Source of the DNA: Nostoc sp. FACHB-280
Lineage (GTDB): Bacteria > Cyanobacteriota > Cyanobacteriia > Cyanobacteriales > Nostocaceae
Assembly: GCF_014697615.1 (NCBI RefSeq)
Contig: NZ_JACJSD010000052.1
Span: 1-45,790 of the forward strand
Direction: 5' to 3'
Length of the DNA stretch: 45,790 bases
Below are positions 34,956 to 43,654 of this stretch, piece after piece. Numbering within the stretch: the first letter of the stretch is position 1; each line of letters begins with the position of its first letter. Both the position numbers and the translations under genes were made by a program. Under the pieces are notes generated by a model, which had not been told where the DNA came from, made no database searches, and worked only from the letters and a program-made list of their open reading frames with translations.

Positions 34956-35876
34956 ATGGATTTACTGCGATCGCTCCCACTAGGGCTATATTTAGAACAA
35001 CCGCAAACTTGGCTGCATAAACTTGATCCCCGCGTCAAGATTGCTTGGTTGATGAGTTTTTTAACGAGTTACAGCTTTGCGACTAACGAATGGCGCATCT
35101 TGTTAGTCGTGCTGTTAATTCTGTTTACCTTAGTTGCCAAAATTCCCCGCCGAGTTTGGCAGCAACAATTAGGTTGGTTATTAACCCTTACAGTTTTAGT
35201 ATTATTTATTGCCGCCGTTAGCCCCGATGGCTTGGGTGTGAATTATCAACCCCGTCTCCCAGCTAATGAGCAAATATTAGCTCCTAAGTCTAACTCACCC
35301 GTCCCAACTCCCCAACCAGCACTCAGCACTAAGAAATACTCCTACGTCCTCTTCCATCAAGGGCCAGTCAGAATCACCCGCCGTTCTTTAGATTTGGCAG
35401 TGCGCCTCAGTACCATTTTATTTACGGTAATCTACAGCACCAACTTGTATCTGTTGACAACTGCGCCAGAAGAAATCACGGCGGCTATTGAAAGTCTTAT
35501 GCAGCCCTTACGCAGACTCAAGTTGCCTGTAACCGAAATTACCTTGACTTTAACTTTATCTTTGCGATTTATTCCCCTAGTTCTAGAAGAAGTACAGAAT
35601 TTGATTCGCTCAGTCATGACCAGGGCGATTAATTGGAAAAAACTAGGGTTAAAAGGTGCGGTTAAAGTTTGGATGATTGTCGCCGAAAGACTGTTAGAAA
35701 ATTTGCTCTTAAGGGCAGACCAAATGGCAAATGCAATGATGGTGCGCGGTTTTACCAGCCCTAACGAACACAAAGTGCAGTGGCATGAATTACGACTCAA
35801 AAGATGGGATTGGTTTGCGATCGCCACTTTAACTTTATTCTGGGGAGTGCGGGTAATTTCCGGTAATAAATTTTAA
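34956..35876 (+). CDS. CbiQ/EcfT-type transporter membrane protein
   Basis: A 306-residue multi-pass membrane protein of the ECF-transporter T-component/CbiQ family, which couples ATPase subunits to a substrate-binding component. LDPRVKIAWLMSFLTSYSF is the typical start. The coupling helices are MTRAINWKKLGLKGAVKVW and ADQMANAMMVRGFTSPNE, the latter with an RG coupling motif. Hydrophobic segments are at about 28-42, 46-62, 72-89, 150-170 and 285-300. Residues about 101-129 form a non-membrane loop encoded by repeat-like DNA (35256-35342). No ECF ATPase or S-component is in the window. It overlaps functionally with nothing adjacent, but is 14 bases from the chorismate-enzyme gene. Confidence 0.85.
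   Translation: MDLLRSLPLGLYLEQPQTWLHKLDPRVKIAWLMSFLTSYSFATNEWRILLVVLLILFTLVAKIPRRVWQQQLGWLLTLTVLVLFIAAVSPDGLGVNYQPRLPANEQILAPKSNSPVPTPQPALSTKKYSYVLFHQGPVRITRRSLDLAVRLSTILFTVIYSTNLYLLTTAPEEITAAIESLMQPLRRLKLPVTEITLTLTLSLRFIPLVLEEVQNLIRSVMTRAINWKKLGLKGAVKVWMIVAERLLENLLLRADQMANAMMVRGFTSPNEHKVQWHELRLKRWDWFAIATLTLFWGVRVISGNKF
35256..35342. repeat. In-frame repeat insert in the EcfT-like gene
   Basis: The region around 35319-35335 carries CAGCACT-CAGCACT, the same heptamer unit as at 37340-37356 in the downstream gene, flanked by Pro/Ser/Thr codons (SNSPVPTPQPALSTKKYS). It lengthens a hydrophilic loop without breaking the frame. Confidence 0.55.
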
Positions 35877-35890
35877 GCTGTTCACTCATT

Positions 35891-37480
35891 ATGACCAAGC
35901 CTTGGCATTGGCGATCGCTCCCCCTAGAAAATCGTACTGGCGCGGAAATTTTCGCCGCCCTATTTCTCCATACCACATCATCAGGCATTGCTACCCTGCT
36001 AGAAAGCCCCTACCCAACCCCCACAAGTCAACCCCAACTCAGCCGCTATTCCATCTGTGCAGGCGCACCCCGCATCATCGATGGTGTACCGCAGATGTGG
36101 ACACCGCAATTAGGTCAGGTTTTCCCATTTTTGGAGGAGTTGCTACAAAGTAGGGGTTTAGGGGTACAAGGGTATAAGGGTGTAGGGGAAGAAATGTTTC
36201 TCCCATCGCCCCCTGCCCCCCTGCCCCCCTGCACCCCTAACCCCCCACCTCCTAATCTCCCCTTCACCGGCGGTTGGCTAGGCTGGCTTGGCTATGATGT
36301 TGCTTGGGAAATTGAACAGTTACCTTTTGCTAAATCTGATACTTTACCCTTCCCCGTGGCTTTTTGGTATGAACCGGAATCGTTTGCCGTTTTAGATCAT
36401 GTTGAACAAATTCTTTGGTTAGCAGGTAGTGACATTAATGATGTAGATAGGTTAAAAATTCTTTTAGAAGATAAAAATTCAGGGAATTCACTCTACCAAG
36501 TTACCTCCTCACCGCATATACCCATCACTTCTGCCCCTGAGTTCTTCACATCGCAGTCAGATTATGAAACATCAGTCAACCGCGCCAAAAAATATATTCA
36601 GGCTGGAGATATCTTTCAGGCGAATCTTTCTTTGCGATTTGCCGCATCTACAACGGCTTCTGGCTGGTCAATTTACCAAGCATTACAGAAAATCAATCCT
36701 TCACCCTTTGCCAGCTACTGGCAGACTCCTTGGGGTGAAGTAGTTAGCTGTTCACCAGAACGGTTGGTACTTTTGCAAAATCAGGAAGCGCAGACTCGAC
36801 CAATAGCCGGAACGCGATCGCGCGGTAAAACCCCAGAACAAGATCATCAACTGGCACAAGAACTACTCAGCAATACTAAAGAACGTGCAGAACATATCAT
36901 GCTGGTAGACTTAGAACGCAATGATTTAGGGCGAGTGTGTGAATGGGGAACAGTAAAAGTTGACGAACTGCTCACAATTGAGCGATATAGCCACGTTATG
37001 CACCTTGTCAGCAACGTTAAAGGTACTTTAAAATCTGACCAAAGCGCCGTTAATTTGATTCGTGCCATGTTCCCAGGCGGCACAATCACAGGGTGTCCTA
37101 AAGTGCGGTGCATGGAAATTATTGAAGAATTAGAACCTGTGCGGCGTAGCCTGTTTTATGGTTCCTGTGGCTATCTCGACTGGCGCGGTAACTTGGACTT
37201 AAATATCTTGATTCGTACCCTACTGTTAGCACCCGCATCTCCATCTGAGGCGCAGGGGGCAGGGGTGCAAGGGGACAAGGGTGCAGGAAGCAAGGGGGCA
37301 GGGGGCAGGGGGCAGGGGGCAGAGGAAGAATCTCTGACTCAGCACTCAGCACTCAAAACTGTCTGGGGACAAGTGGGTGCAGGAATTGTGGCAGACAGTG
37401 ATCCTGAAAGAGAATGGTATGAATCTCTGCACAAAGCCCAAGCACAACTAGCAGCCCTGAACCTCATAAATCACCCATGA
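35891..37480 (+). CDS. Chorismate-utilising synthase component I (PabB/TrpE type)
   Basis: A 529-residue aminodeoxychorismate/anthranilate synthase component I. The chorismate-binding half is complete: AGDIFQANLSLRF, PIAGTRSRGKTPEQD, AEHIMLVDLERNDLGRVC, SHVMHLVSNVKGTL, FPGGTITGCPKVRCMEIIEELEP and FYGSCGYLDWRGN. PIAGT (Ala instead of the Lys of E. coli PabB) is shared with TrpE and some PabB proteins, so folate versus tryptophan branch cannot be settled. Two stretches (residues about 87-123 and 447-489) are Gly/Pro-rich and encoded by intergenic-type repeats. A glutaminase partner is not visible here. The ATG at 35891 starts 14 bases after the EcfT-like gene. Confidence 0.88.
   Translation: MTKPWHWRSLPLENRTGAEIFAALFLHTTSSGIATLLESPYPTPTSQPQLSRYSICAGAPRIIDGVPQMWTPQLGQVFPFLEELLQSRGLGVQGYKGVGEEMFLPSPPAPLPPCTPNPPPPNLPFTGGWLGWLGYDVAWEIEQLPFAKSDTLPFPVAFWYEPESFAVLDHVEQILWLAGSDINDVDRLKILLEDKNSGNSLYQVTSSPHIPITSAPEFFTSQSDYETSVNRAKKYIQAGDIFQANLSLRFAASTTASGWSIYQALQKINPSPFASYWQTPWGEVVSCSPERLVLLQNQEAQTRPIAGTRSRGKTPEQDHQLAQELLSNTKERAEHIMLVDLERNDLGRVCEWGTVKVDELLTIERYSHVMHLVSNVKGTLKSDQSAVNLIRAMFPGGTITGCPKVRCMEIIEELEPVRRSLFYGSCGYLDWRGNLDLNILIRTLLLAPASPSEAQGAGVQGDKGAGSKGAGGRGQGAEEESLTQHSALKTVWGQVGAGIVADSDPEREWYESLHKAQAQLAALNLINHP
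36149..36259. repeat. In-frame repeat insert 1 in the PabB/TrpE-like gene
   Basis: The left half is G-rich (AGGGGTTTAGGGGTACAAGG) and the right half is its rough complement (CCCCCTGCACCCCTAACCCC), so the DNA can form a long hairpin. It codes for about 37 Gly/Pro-rich residues (LGVQGYKGVGEE, PPAPLPPCTPNP) before GGWLGWLGYD, where the family has a short loop. Confidence 0.65.
37229..37357. repeat. In-frame repeat insert 2 in the PabB/TrpE-like gene
   Basis: A GGGGCAG-type heptamer is repeated four times (about 37298-37325), followed by CTCAGCA-CTCAGCA-CTCAAAA (37339-37357). The frame is kept and about 43 residues (AQGAGVQGDKGAG, GRGQGAEEESLTQ) are added just after the conserved IRTLL and before VGAGIVADSDPEREW. 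Confidence 0.7.
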
Positions 37481-37646
37481 ATCACGCTGAATTAAATTGG
37501 TGCAACACCTAATTCCTGAATGATGACTCATCAAAAGTTGGCAATTGTTGGCAATTTTTTGCCACAAAATAATAATTATGGCAACATGGAGAGAAGCCAG
37601 CGCCAACATCAGTTTTAGGTCAGCTTTGGCTATTTTTGTAGCAGGG

Positions 37647-37688
37647 GATAGGTTACAGGTGATAGGTCACAGGTGACAGGTTACAGGT
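37647..37688. repeat. Heptanucleotide tandem repeat, NAYAGGT x6 (STRR)
   Basis: Six units in register: GATAGGT, TACAGGT, GATAGGT, CACAGGT, GACAGGT, TACAGGT. Confidence 0.85.
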
Positions 37689-37810
37689 GAGTTGCGCCCA
37701 GTGATACAGTGAGCTTGCCAACTGCTCAATTTCTGCGTCAGCCGAACGGTGTCAGAGTTTTGAACACCTACACCCTTACAGGGAAGTCACAATTCAAAAG
37801 CCAGAGAATC

Positions 37811-37838
37811 TTTGACTTTTAACTTTTGACTTTTGACT
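37811..37838. repeat. Heptanucleotide tandem repeat, TTTGACT x4 (STRR)
   Basis: Four units with one variant: TTTGACT, TTTAACT, TTTGACT, TTTGACT. Confidence 0.85.
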
Positions 37839-38043
37839 TGATTCCGCCCCTCCACCCGTGGTTTTTCGTCTTACTGCGAAGTCCTACTAGGCATCATCAA
37901 GGATTTCATCACTGCCAAGCGATGGCAGAAATCACTCAATTGGAGTAGTTTTAACTAAATATTCTGACGAACAGGTATGATCAGCGTCTGGATGTTTGTC
38001 TAAAACTACAAATCAATATACATACTCCTACCTTGACTCTTAA

Positions 38044-38322
38044 ATGACTCCAGAAAATCCTGAAATCTACATCAATCATCCAACTTGGGGCTTACTTTAT
38101 CGGATTTGTGTGGTTGACGACAACCAAGATATGTTCACTACACTTTATGCCCAACGCTTATTTTTTCTGGTAACAAACGACGTTAAAGGTATTAAATTTC
38201 AACCCATTGGACGCACTGAAGCCAGAATGATGTTAGAAAATCGTTTACGGACTATACGTCGTAATGGTTCATCTCAGGAGTACGATCAGCTTCAGAGTGT
38301 TTTCCAACGCACGTTCCAATGA
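38044..38322 (+). CDS. pipX: PipX, PII-interacting coactivator of NtcA
   Basis: A 92-residue protein matching PipX: an N-terminal Tudor-like beta domain (HPTWGLLYRICVVDDNQDMFTTLYAQRLFFLV, about 13-44), the signature IKFQPIGRTEARMMLENRLR, and two C-terminal helices. PipX swaps between the nitrogen regulator NtcA, which it co-activates under nitrogen limitation, and the signal protein PII. Length is normal (about 89-92). The stop TGA overlaps the ATG of pipY (ATGA), indicating translational coupling. It is followed by pipY, sepF and proC, the well-known cyanobacterial cluster. Confidence 0.97.
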   Translation: MTPENPEIYINHPTWGLLYRICVVDDNQDMFTTLYAQRLFFLVTNDVKGIKFQPIGRTEARMMLENRLRTIRRNGSSQEYDQLQSVFQRTFQ

Positions 38323-38987
38323 TTAGTTCGATTGACGAACATATTGCCAATATTCGCCCCACGCTGCCCTCTTCTGTCAGGTTAATTGCTGTCAGCAAGC
38401 AAGTTCCGGCGGAGATGATTCGTTTAGCTTACAACGCCGGAATTCGTGATTTTGGCGAAAGCCGTATCCAAGAAGCTGCCAGTAAGCAAGCTCAGTTGCA
38501 AGACTTATCAGATATTACTTGGCACTTGATTGGACATTTACAAAGTAACAAAGCCAAAAAGGCACTAGAACTATTTGAGTGGATTCACTCTGTAGATAAT
38601 TTAAAGCTGGCGCAGCGATTAAATCAATTAGCCCAGCAGCTAGGAGTTTCCCCCAAAGTCTGTCTGCAAGTCAAAATCCTTCCAGACCCGCAAAAATCAG
38701 GTTGGACTGTTCCAGAATTACTGGCTGACTTAGGGGAACTCAACCAGTGCCAGTTTTTACAAATTCAAGGATTGATGACAATTCCGCCTCTGGGGTTAAC
38801 GGAGGCGGAAATTCTCAATGTATTTAATAGCACATACGATTTAGCAAAACAAATTCAGTTACAAAACTTGCCAAATATTCAAATGCGGGAACTTTCGATG
38901 GGTATGTCTGGAGATTATCAACTGGCAGTCCAAGCGGGAGCAACGATGGTAAGATTGGGAACTATTTTATTTGGCGATCGCCATTAA
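38319..38987 (+). CDS. pipY: PipY, YggS/PLPBP-family pyridoxal-phosphate homeostasis protein
   Basis: A 222-residue single-domain PLP-binding protein of the COG0325 (YggS/PROSC) family. The lysine lies in LIAVSKQVPAEMI, then FGESRIQEAASKQ, WHLIGHLQSNKAKKAL, IHSVDNLKLA, QVKILPDPQKSGW, GLMTIPP and LSMGMSGDYQLAVQAGATMVRLGTILFG, all standard. It has no catalytic domain for transamination and acts in vitamin B6 and amino-acid balance. It overlaps pipX by four bases and is functionally linked to it in cyanobacteria (known from Synechococcus). Confidence 0.96.
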   Translation: MISSIDEHIANIRPTLPSSVRLIAVSKQVPAEMIRLAYNAGIRDFGESRIQEAASKQAQLQDLSDITWHLIGHLQSNKAKKALELFEWIHSVDNLKLAQRLNQLAQQLGVSPKVCLQVKILPDPQKSGWTVPELLADLGELNQCQFLQIQGLMTIPPLGLTEAEILNVFNSTYDLAKQIQLQNLPNIQMRELSMGMSGDYQLAVQAGATMVRLGTILFGDRH

Positions 38988-39350
38988 TTTTGCTGACAGC
39001 AATTATTTATTATTTGTACCAGAGGTTCTAGGTAGGAAATACAGATAATAGTCCTAGACTGCTGGTACAATAAAACACTAAAAAAATTATTAACAAAAGT
39101 AACGAAACATCAAAAAAACCTGCAATTAAGCTTTATATCCTAAAATCTTTGGGATATAATCTTGACTCATTATTGTATCTAGGTTAAGGTACAGGCGTTT
39201 ACAAAAGCGTCCATTCATTATCTATAGTTGTAACAGAAGCTACAAACAACGATAAGATTACTAGATTGTCCGTCCTTTGTAGTGATCTTTAGTGGCTACA
39301 TCAACTATCAGCCAAATCGATAAAGGTAATTTGCATCAGGAGCGTACCAA
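38988..39350. other. Intergenic region between pipY and sepF
   Basis: About 360 bases without a gene. It holds a stem-loop at 39014-39070 and a second, short dyad TATATCC/GGATATA at 39134-39158. TTGACT (39162-39167) and TAAGGT (39185-39190) with a 17-base spacer could be a weak promoter for sepF. Confidence 0.45.
39014..39070. other. Stem-loop between pipY and sepF
   Basis: TTGTACCAG (39014-39022) and CTGGTACAA (39062-39070) pair exactly, and CTAGG (39028-39032) pairs with CCTAG (39053-39057) inside, giving an interrupted long stem with a loop of 20 bases. It lies 27 bases after the pipY stop. No T-tract follows, so it may be a terminator-like or small-RNA structure. Confidence 0.45.
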
Positions 39351-39947
39351 ATGAACAATATATTTTCCAAACTGCGAGATTTCGTAGGGCTGAACGAGCA
39401 GGTAGAATACGAATATTACGAGGAAGAGCCAGATACAGATCACTACCAAAATTTGTATCAAGAGGAAAATCCTCAACCTGCACCAGCGGAAGCTACTACA
39501 CAGAATCGACGTTGGCGGGAACCCATGTCTACAATGGGTAATGATGTAGCAACAGGATCAAAGTCTACGATGGGGAACGTAATTGGTATGCCAGGAGCAG
39601 TAAACGGGATTTCTGAAGTATTAGTGCTTGAACCTCGTACATTTGAAGAAATGCCCCAGGCAATTCAAGCCTTACGTGAGCGCAAATCAGTTGTACTCAA
39701 CTTGACAATCATGGATCCAGATCAAGCTCAAAGAGCAGTTGATTTTGTTGCTGGTGGAACTTACGCATTAGATGGACATCAAGAGCGGATTGGAGAAAGC
39801 ATCTTTTTGTTTACGCCAAGCTGCGTGCAAGTCAGCACCCAAGGTGGAGTTATTCATGAAGTACCACAACCGCCAGCGCGTCCTGTACGCACCGCCCCAA
39901 CTGCCACACCAAACTGGGGTAATGAACCTAATCGCATGGCGCAATAA
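39351..39947 (+). CDS. sepF: Cell-division protein SepF (Cdv2)
   Basis: A 198-residue SepF. The N-terminal amphipathic segment [14 protein letters not shown] should bind membrane, then comes an acidic linker ([15 protein letters not shown]) and a variable region, and the SepF core (about 86-165) reads [73 protein letters not shown] segments. A Pro-rich tail ends the chain. SepF attaches FtsZ to the membrane in organisms lacking FtsA, including cyanobacteria. It stands before proC, an arrangement shared with many cyanobacteria. An AGGAGCG site lies ten bases before the ATG. Confidence 0.97.
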   Translation: MNNIFSKLRDFVGLNEQVEYEYYEEEPDTDHYQNLYQEENPQPAPAEATTQNRRWREPMSTMGNDVATGSKSTMGNVIGMPGAVNGISEVLVLEPRTFEEMPQAIQALRERKSVVLNLTIMDPDQAQRAVDFVAGGTYALDGHQERIGESIFLFTPSCVQVSTQGGVIHEVPQPPARPVRTAPTATPNWGNEPNRMAQ

Positions 39948-40041
39948 ATTGAAATTAGTCGTTAGTCTTTTGTCCTTCGTCCTTTGTCCCTCGTTCTAAG
40001 ATACAAATGACTAATGACAAGTGACTAATGACCAATCATAA

Positions 40042-40854
40042 ATGACTAGAAAATTTGGCTTAATTGGTGGTGGGGTAATGGGAGAGGCGCTGTTATCCCG
40101 CCTGCTTGATCGGGGCATCTACCAGCCCTCAGAAGTAATCATTAGCGAACCCCAAACGACGCGTCAGGCTTTTTTACAGCAGCAATACAATGTGACTGTG
40201 ACGACAGATAATAGCTTGGTATTTCAACAAGCTCAGGAAGTCATATTTTTAGCTGTAAAACCGCAAGTATTTAGTGCGATCGCTCAAGAATTAGCAGATA
40301 TTGTTTTAACAGAACATTCCCCTTTGGTGATTTCGATTTTGGCAGGAGTGCCTTTACATCACCTAGAAGCATCATTCCCAGGATTACCAGTAATTAGAGC
40401 TATGCCCAACACCCCAGCCACAGTTGGGGCGGGGATGACAGCTATCTGTTTAGGTGCATACACCAACGCTAAACACCACCAAATAGCAGCAGAGATATTT
40501 TCCGCCGTGGGAGAAGTGGTGGAAGTCTCCGAAAGCTTGATGGATGCTGTCACAGGCCTATCTGGTAGTGGCCCGGCTTACGTCTCCATATTAGTAGAAG
40601 CTTTAGCGGATGGTGGAGTCGCCGCAGGTTTACCTAGAGGCATCGCCAATCAACTCGCCTTGCAAACTGTCTTGGGAACCGCACAATTACTACACACCAG
40701 CAAAATGCACCCGGCAGAATTAAAAGACCGAGTAACTAGTCCTGGTGGGACAACCATTGCTGGCATTAGCCAATTAGAAAAAGCTGGATTTCGTTCTGCC
40801 TTAATTGAAGCAGTCAAAGCCGCCACAGCGCGATCGCAAGAATTGGGAAAATAG
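40042..40854 (+). CDS. proC: Pyrroline-5-carboxylate reductase
   Basis: A 270-residue NAD(P)H enzyme for the last step of proline synthesis. The Rossmann loop GLIGGGVMGEALLSRLL is at the start, EVIFLAVKPQ follows, and VIRAMPNTPATVGAGMT, LSGSGPAYV, TVLGTAQLL and the C-terminal LKDRVTSPGGTTIAGI give the ProC signature. The length is normal. Upstream are degenerate repeats (GTCCTTTG/ACTAATGAC units), and a long palindrome follows the gene (40860-40918). It belongs to the pipX-pipY-sepF-proC block. Confidence 0.97.
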   Translation: MTRKFGLIGGGVMGEALLSRLLDRGIYQPSEVIISEPQTTRQAFLQQQYNVTVTTDNSLVFQQAQEVIFLAVKPQVFSAIAQELADIVLTEHSPLVISILAGVPLHHLEASFPGLPVIRAMPNTPATVGAGMTAICLGAYTNAKHHQIAAEIFSAVGEVVEVSESLMDAVTGLSGSGPAYVSILVEALADGGVAAGLPRGIANQLALQTVLGTAQLLHTSKMHPAELKDRVTSPGGTTIAGISQLEKAGFRSALIEAVKAATARSQELGK

Positions 40855-40859
40855 TTATT

Positions 40860-40918
40860 AGTCCTTTGTCAATGGTCATTAGTCAATAGCAAAGGACAAA
40901 TGACCATTGACTAATGAC
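40860..40918. repeat. Palindromic repeat after proC
   Basis: GTCAATGGTCATT and AATGACCATTGAC are exact inverted copies, flanked by related TTAGTC/GACTAA units. The stretch can fold into a long stem and resembles the degenerate TGACTAATGAC repeats at 30956-30988 and 40008-40040. Confidence 0.6.
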
Positions 40919-40974
40919 GAAGTTGACAAAAGACCCGTTAATATAGTAAACAGTCTGGTTGCAAATGTGATTGA

Positions 40975-43644
40975 GTGAACTATCCCGCACCGTCTCCAGA
41001 AATCAACTTAGGGTCGATATTTCCCTTTGATCTGGATCAGTTTCAGAAAGATGCGATCGCGTCCCTTAACGCTGGACGCTCCGTAGTTGTATGTGCGCCC
41101 ACAGGTTCTGGCAAAACCTTAGTCGGAGAATACGCTATTTATCGCGCCCTAGCTCGAAAAAAGCGCGTATTCTACACCACACCCCTCAAAGCCTTATCTA
41201 ACCAAAAACTCCGCGATTTTCGGGAGAAGTTTGGTGCTGATTTAGTAGGACTGTTAACCGGTGATGCGTCTATTAACCGAGATGCACCAATTCTGGTTAT
41301 GACCACAGAAATCTTCCGCAATATGCTCTATGGCACACCCATCGGGCAAGTTGGCATTTCCTTGGTTGATGTAGAAGCAGTGGTATTGGATGAGTGCCAC
41401 TACATGAACGATCGCCAACGCGGTACAGTTTGGGAAGAATCGATTATTTACTGTCCTCGTGAAGTGCAACTTGTAGCCCTTTCCGCCACAGTTGCCAACA
41501 GCGAACAATTAACAGATTGGTTAAATCAAGTCCACGGCCCCACAGACTTGATTTATTCTGATTTTCGCCCAGTGCCTTTGGAATTTCATTTCTGTAATCC
41601 CAAAGGTCTGTTTCCGTTGCTGAATGATACGCAAAACAAAATTAATCCCCGCCTCATTAAGAAACATCGCAAAGGACAAGCTGACAAAGGTAAAAACGGC
41701 AGACCAGAAGCCCCAGGCATCATCTATACCTTAAGCCAACTCCAACAGCGAGATATGCTCCCCGCCATTTACTTTATCTTCAGCCGTCGGGGATGCGATA
41801 AAGCTGTGGCCGAGGTGGGTGATTTATGGTTGGTGAATGGCCAAGAGTCACAAATTTTACGAGAACAAATCGACGACTTCTTAAACCGTAACCCCGAAGC
41901 CGGACGTTCGGGACAAATTGCCCCCCTTTATCGCGGTATTGCTGCCCACCATGCCGGGATTTTACCTGCGTGGAAAGTACTGGTGGAAGAATTATTCCAG
42001 CAAGGGTTGATTAAGGTGGTATTTGCGACGGAAACCTTAGCCGCAGGGATTAATATGCCTGCCCGTACCACAGTAATTTCCACCTTGTCAAAACGTACCG
42101 ATACCGGACACCGCTTGTTAAATGCCTCCGAATTTCTGCAAATGGCTGGTCGGGCTGGTCGGCGGGGGATGGATAAACAAGGTCATGTGGTGACAGTCCA
42201 AACTCCCTTTGAAGGCGCGAAGGAAGCAGCATATCTGGCAACATCAAAACCAGATCCTCTAGTCAGCCAATTTACACCAAGCTACGGTATGGTGTTGAAT
42301 TTGCTGCAAACTCACACCATAGAACAAGCCAGAGAACTAGTAGAACGCAGTTTTGGGCAGTATATAGCTAACTTGCACCTCAAACCAGAATTCGATGAGA
42401 TTGCTGAACTGCAAGCCCAGTTAGCTCAACTCCATGAACAAATCGCGGCTGTAGATGAAAACGAAATTGCTATTTATGAGAAATTACGCCAACGTCTGAA
42501 AACTGAACGCCAGTTATTAAAAACTCTGCAAAGACAAGCCCAAGATGACCGTCAAGAAGAGTTAGTCATGATGTTGGGCTTTGCTGTTTCTGGCACATTA
42601 TTAAGTCTCAAAGGCAAAAATATCACTGTTTCTGCACCTGTGATGGCAGTTTTAGTTGGTAAAAGCCCTGGAGTACAAGCACCATATTTGGTTTGTTTGG
42701 GACAGGATAACCGTTGGTATGTGGCGACAACGGAAGATGTGATGAATTTACATGCGGAACTACCCCGCCTGGACGTGCCAGGAGATATCCTCCCACCATC
42801 AGAATTAATCTTTAAGCCAGGACAATCTTACCGTGGGAATGAACAAACAGCCGCGATCGCTAAACTTATTCCCAGCCCCGATGAAACTCTAAATTTACCA
42901 CCAGAAGTTGCCGAACAACTCAGTCGCGTTACCGCCGTGGAAGAACAAATCGAAAATCATCCACTGCGCCAGTCTGGTAATGCTTCGACAATTTTTAAAC
43001 GCCGAGCGCGTTATGTAGAACTTGAAGCCGAACTTGAACAGCTGCAAGGACAAGTCGCCCAACAATCACAACGCCATTGGGAAGAATTTCTCAATTTAAT
43101 TGAGATTTTGCAACACTTCGGCTGTTTGGATAACTTAGTCCCTACAGAATTAGGACAAATGGCTGCGGCTATTCGGGGTGAAAACGAATTATGGCTTGGT
43201 TTAGTGTTTGCGAGTGGTGAATTTAACCAATTAGATCCGCAGCACTTAGCCGCAGCCGTCGCCGCTTTGGTGACAGAAACTCCCCGCCCCGATAGTCGAG
43301 TTAACTTTGATTTAAGTGAAGAAGTGGTTGAGGCTTTAGCCAAACTCCGGGGTATCCGCCGTCAAATGTTCCAACTGCAACGGCGATATAATGTGGCGTT
43401 ACCTATCTGGTTAGAATTTGAGTTAATTGCGATCGTTGAACAATGGGCATTGGGTACGGAGTGGACAGAACTTTGTCGCCACACCAGCTTAGATGAAGGC
43501 GATGTGGTGCGAATTTTACGCCGCACTCTCGATTTATTATCTCAAATTCCCCATGTTCCCCATCTCCCAGACATTTTGCAACGCAACGCCTACCGGGCGA
43601 TGCAGTTAATTGATAGGTTCCCAGTGAATGAGGTAGTTGAGTAG
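40975..43644 (+). CDS. Ski2-like DExH-box RNA helicase
   Basis: An 889-residue SF2 helicase resembling the Ski2/Mtr4 type and the plastid ISE2 family. Walker A APTGSGKT is at 41-48, TTPLKALSNQKLRDF follows, motif II is DECHYMNDRQRG, motif III is LSATVAN, and the second RecA domain carries YRGIAAHHAGILPAWK, FATETLAAGINMPARTTV and QMAGRAGRRG. The C-terminal third includes a coiled coil and a helical DSHCT-like end. ISE2 orthologues act in RNA metabolism in plastids; a cyanobacterial role in RNA processing is likely by family. The GTG at 40975 is used as start; the alternatives are unclear and no strong ribosome binding site is seen. Confidence 0.92.
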   Translation: MNYPAPSPEINLGSIFPFDLDQFQKDAIASLNAGRSVVVCAPTGSGKTLVGEYAIYRALARKKRVFYTTPLKALSNQKLRDFREKFGADLVGLLTGDASINRDAPILVMTTEIFRNMLYGTPIGQVGISLVDVEAVVLDECHYMNDRQRGTVWEESIIYCPREVQLVALSATVANSEQLTDWLNQVHGPTDLIYSDFRPVPLEFHFCNPKGLFPLLNDTQNKINPRLIKKHRKGQADKGKNGRPEAPGIIYTLSQLQQRDMLPAIYFIFSRRGCDKAVAEVGDLWLVNGQESQILREQIDDFLNRNPEAGRSGQIAPLYRGIAAHHAGILPAWKVLVEELFQQGLIKVVFATETLAAGINMPARTTVISTLSKRTDTGHRLLNASEFLQMAGRAGRRGMDKQGHVVTVQTPFEGAKEAAYLATSKPDPLVSQFTPSYGMVLNLLQTHTIEQARELVERSFGQYIANLHLKPEFDEIAELQAQLAQLHEQIAAVDENEIAIYEKLRQRLKTERQLLKTLQRQAQDDRQEELVMMLGFAVSGTLLSLKGKNITVSAPVMAVLVGKSPGVQAPYLVCLGQDNRWYVATTEDVMNLHAELPRLDVPGDILPPSELIFKPGQSYRGNEQTAAIAKLIPSPDETLNLPPEVAEQLSRVTAVEEQIENHPLRQSGNASTIFKRRARYVELEAELEQLQGQVAQQSQRHWEEFLNLIEILQHFGCLDNLVPTELGQMAAAIRGENELWLGLVFASGEFNQLDPQHLAAAVAALVTETPRPDSRVNFDLSEEVVEALAKLRGIRRQMFQLQRRYNVALPIWLEFELIAIVEQWALGTEWTELCRHTSLDEGDVVRILRRTLDLLSQIPHVPHLPDILQRNAYRAMQLIDRFPVNEVVE

Positions 43645-43654
43645 TAGGGAGTGG

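Larger units (their letters stand above)
37481..38043. other. Intergenic region upstream of pipX
   Basis: About 560 bases with no gene. It contains two heptamer tandem repeats (37647-37688 and 37811-37838). The pipX promoter is expected in the last 100 bases; I cannot identify a clear NtcA box (GTA-N8-TAC) there. Confidence 0.55.

Noticed and set aside
37647-37838. CRISPR-like array
   Set aside because: The unit is seven bases with no spacers, typical of STRR and not of CRISPR.
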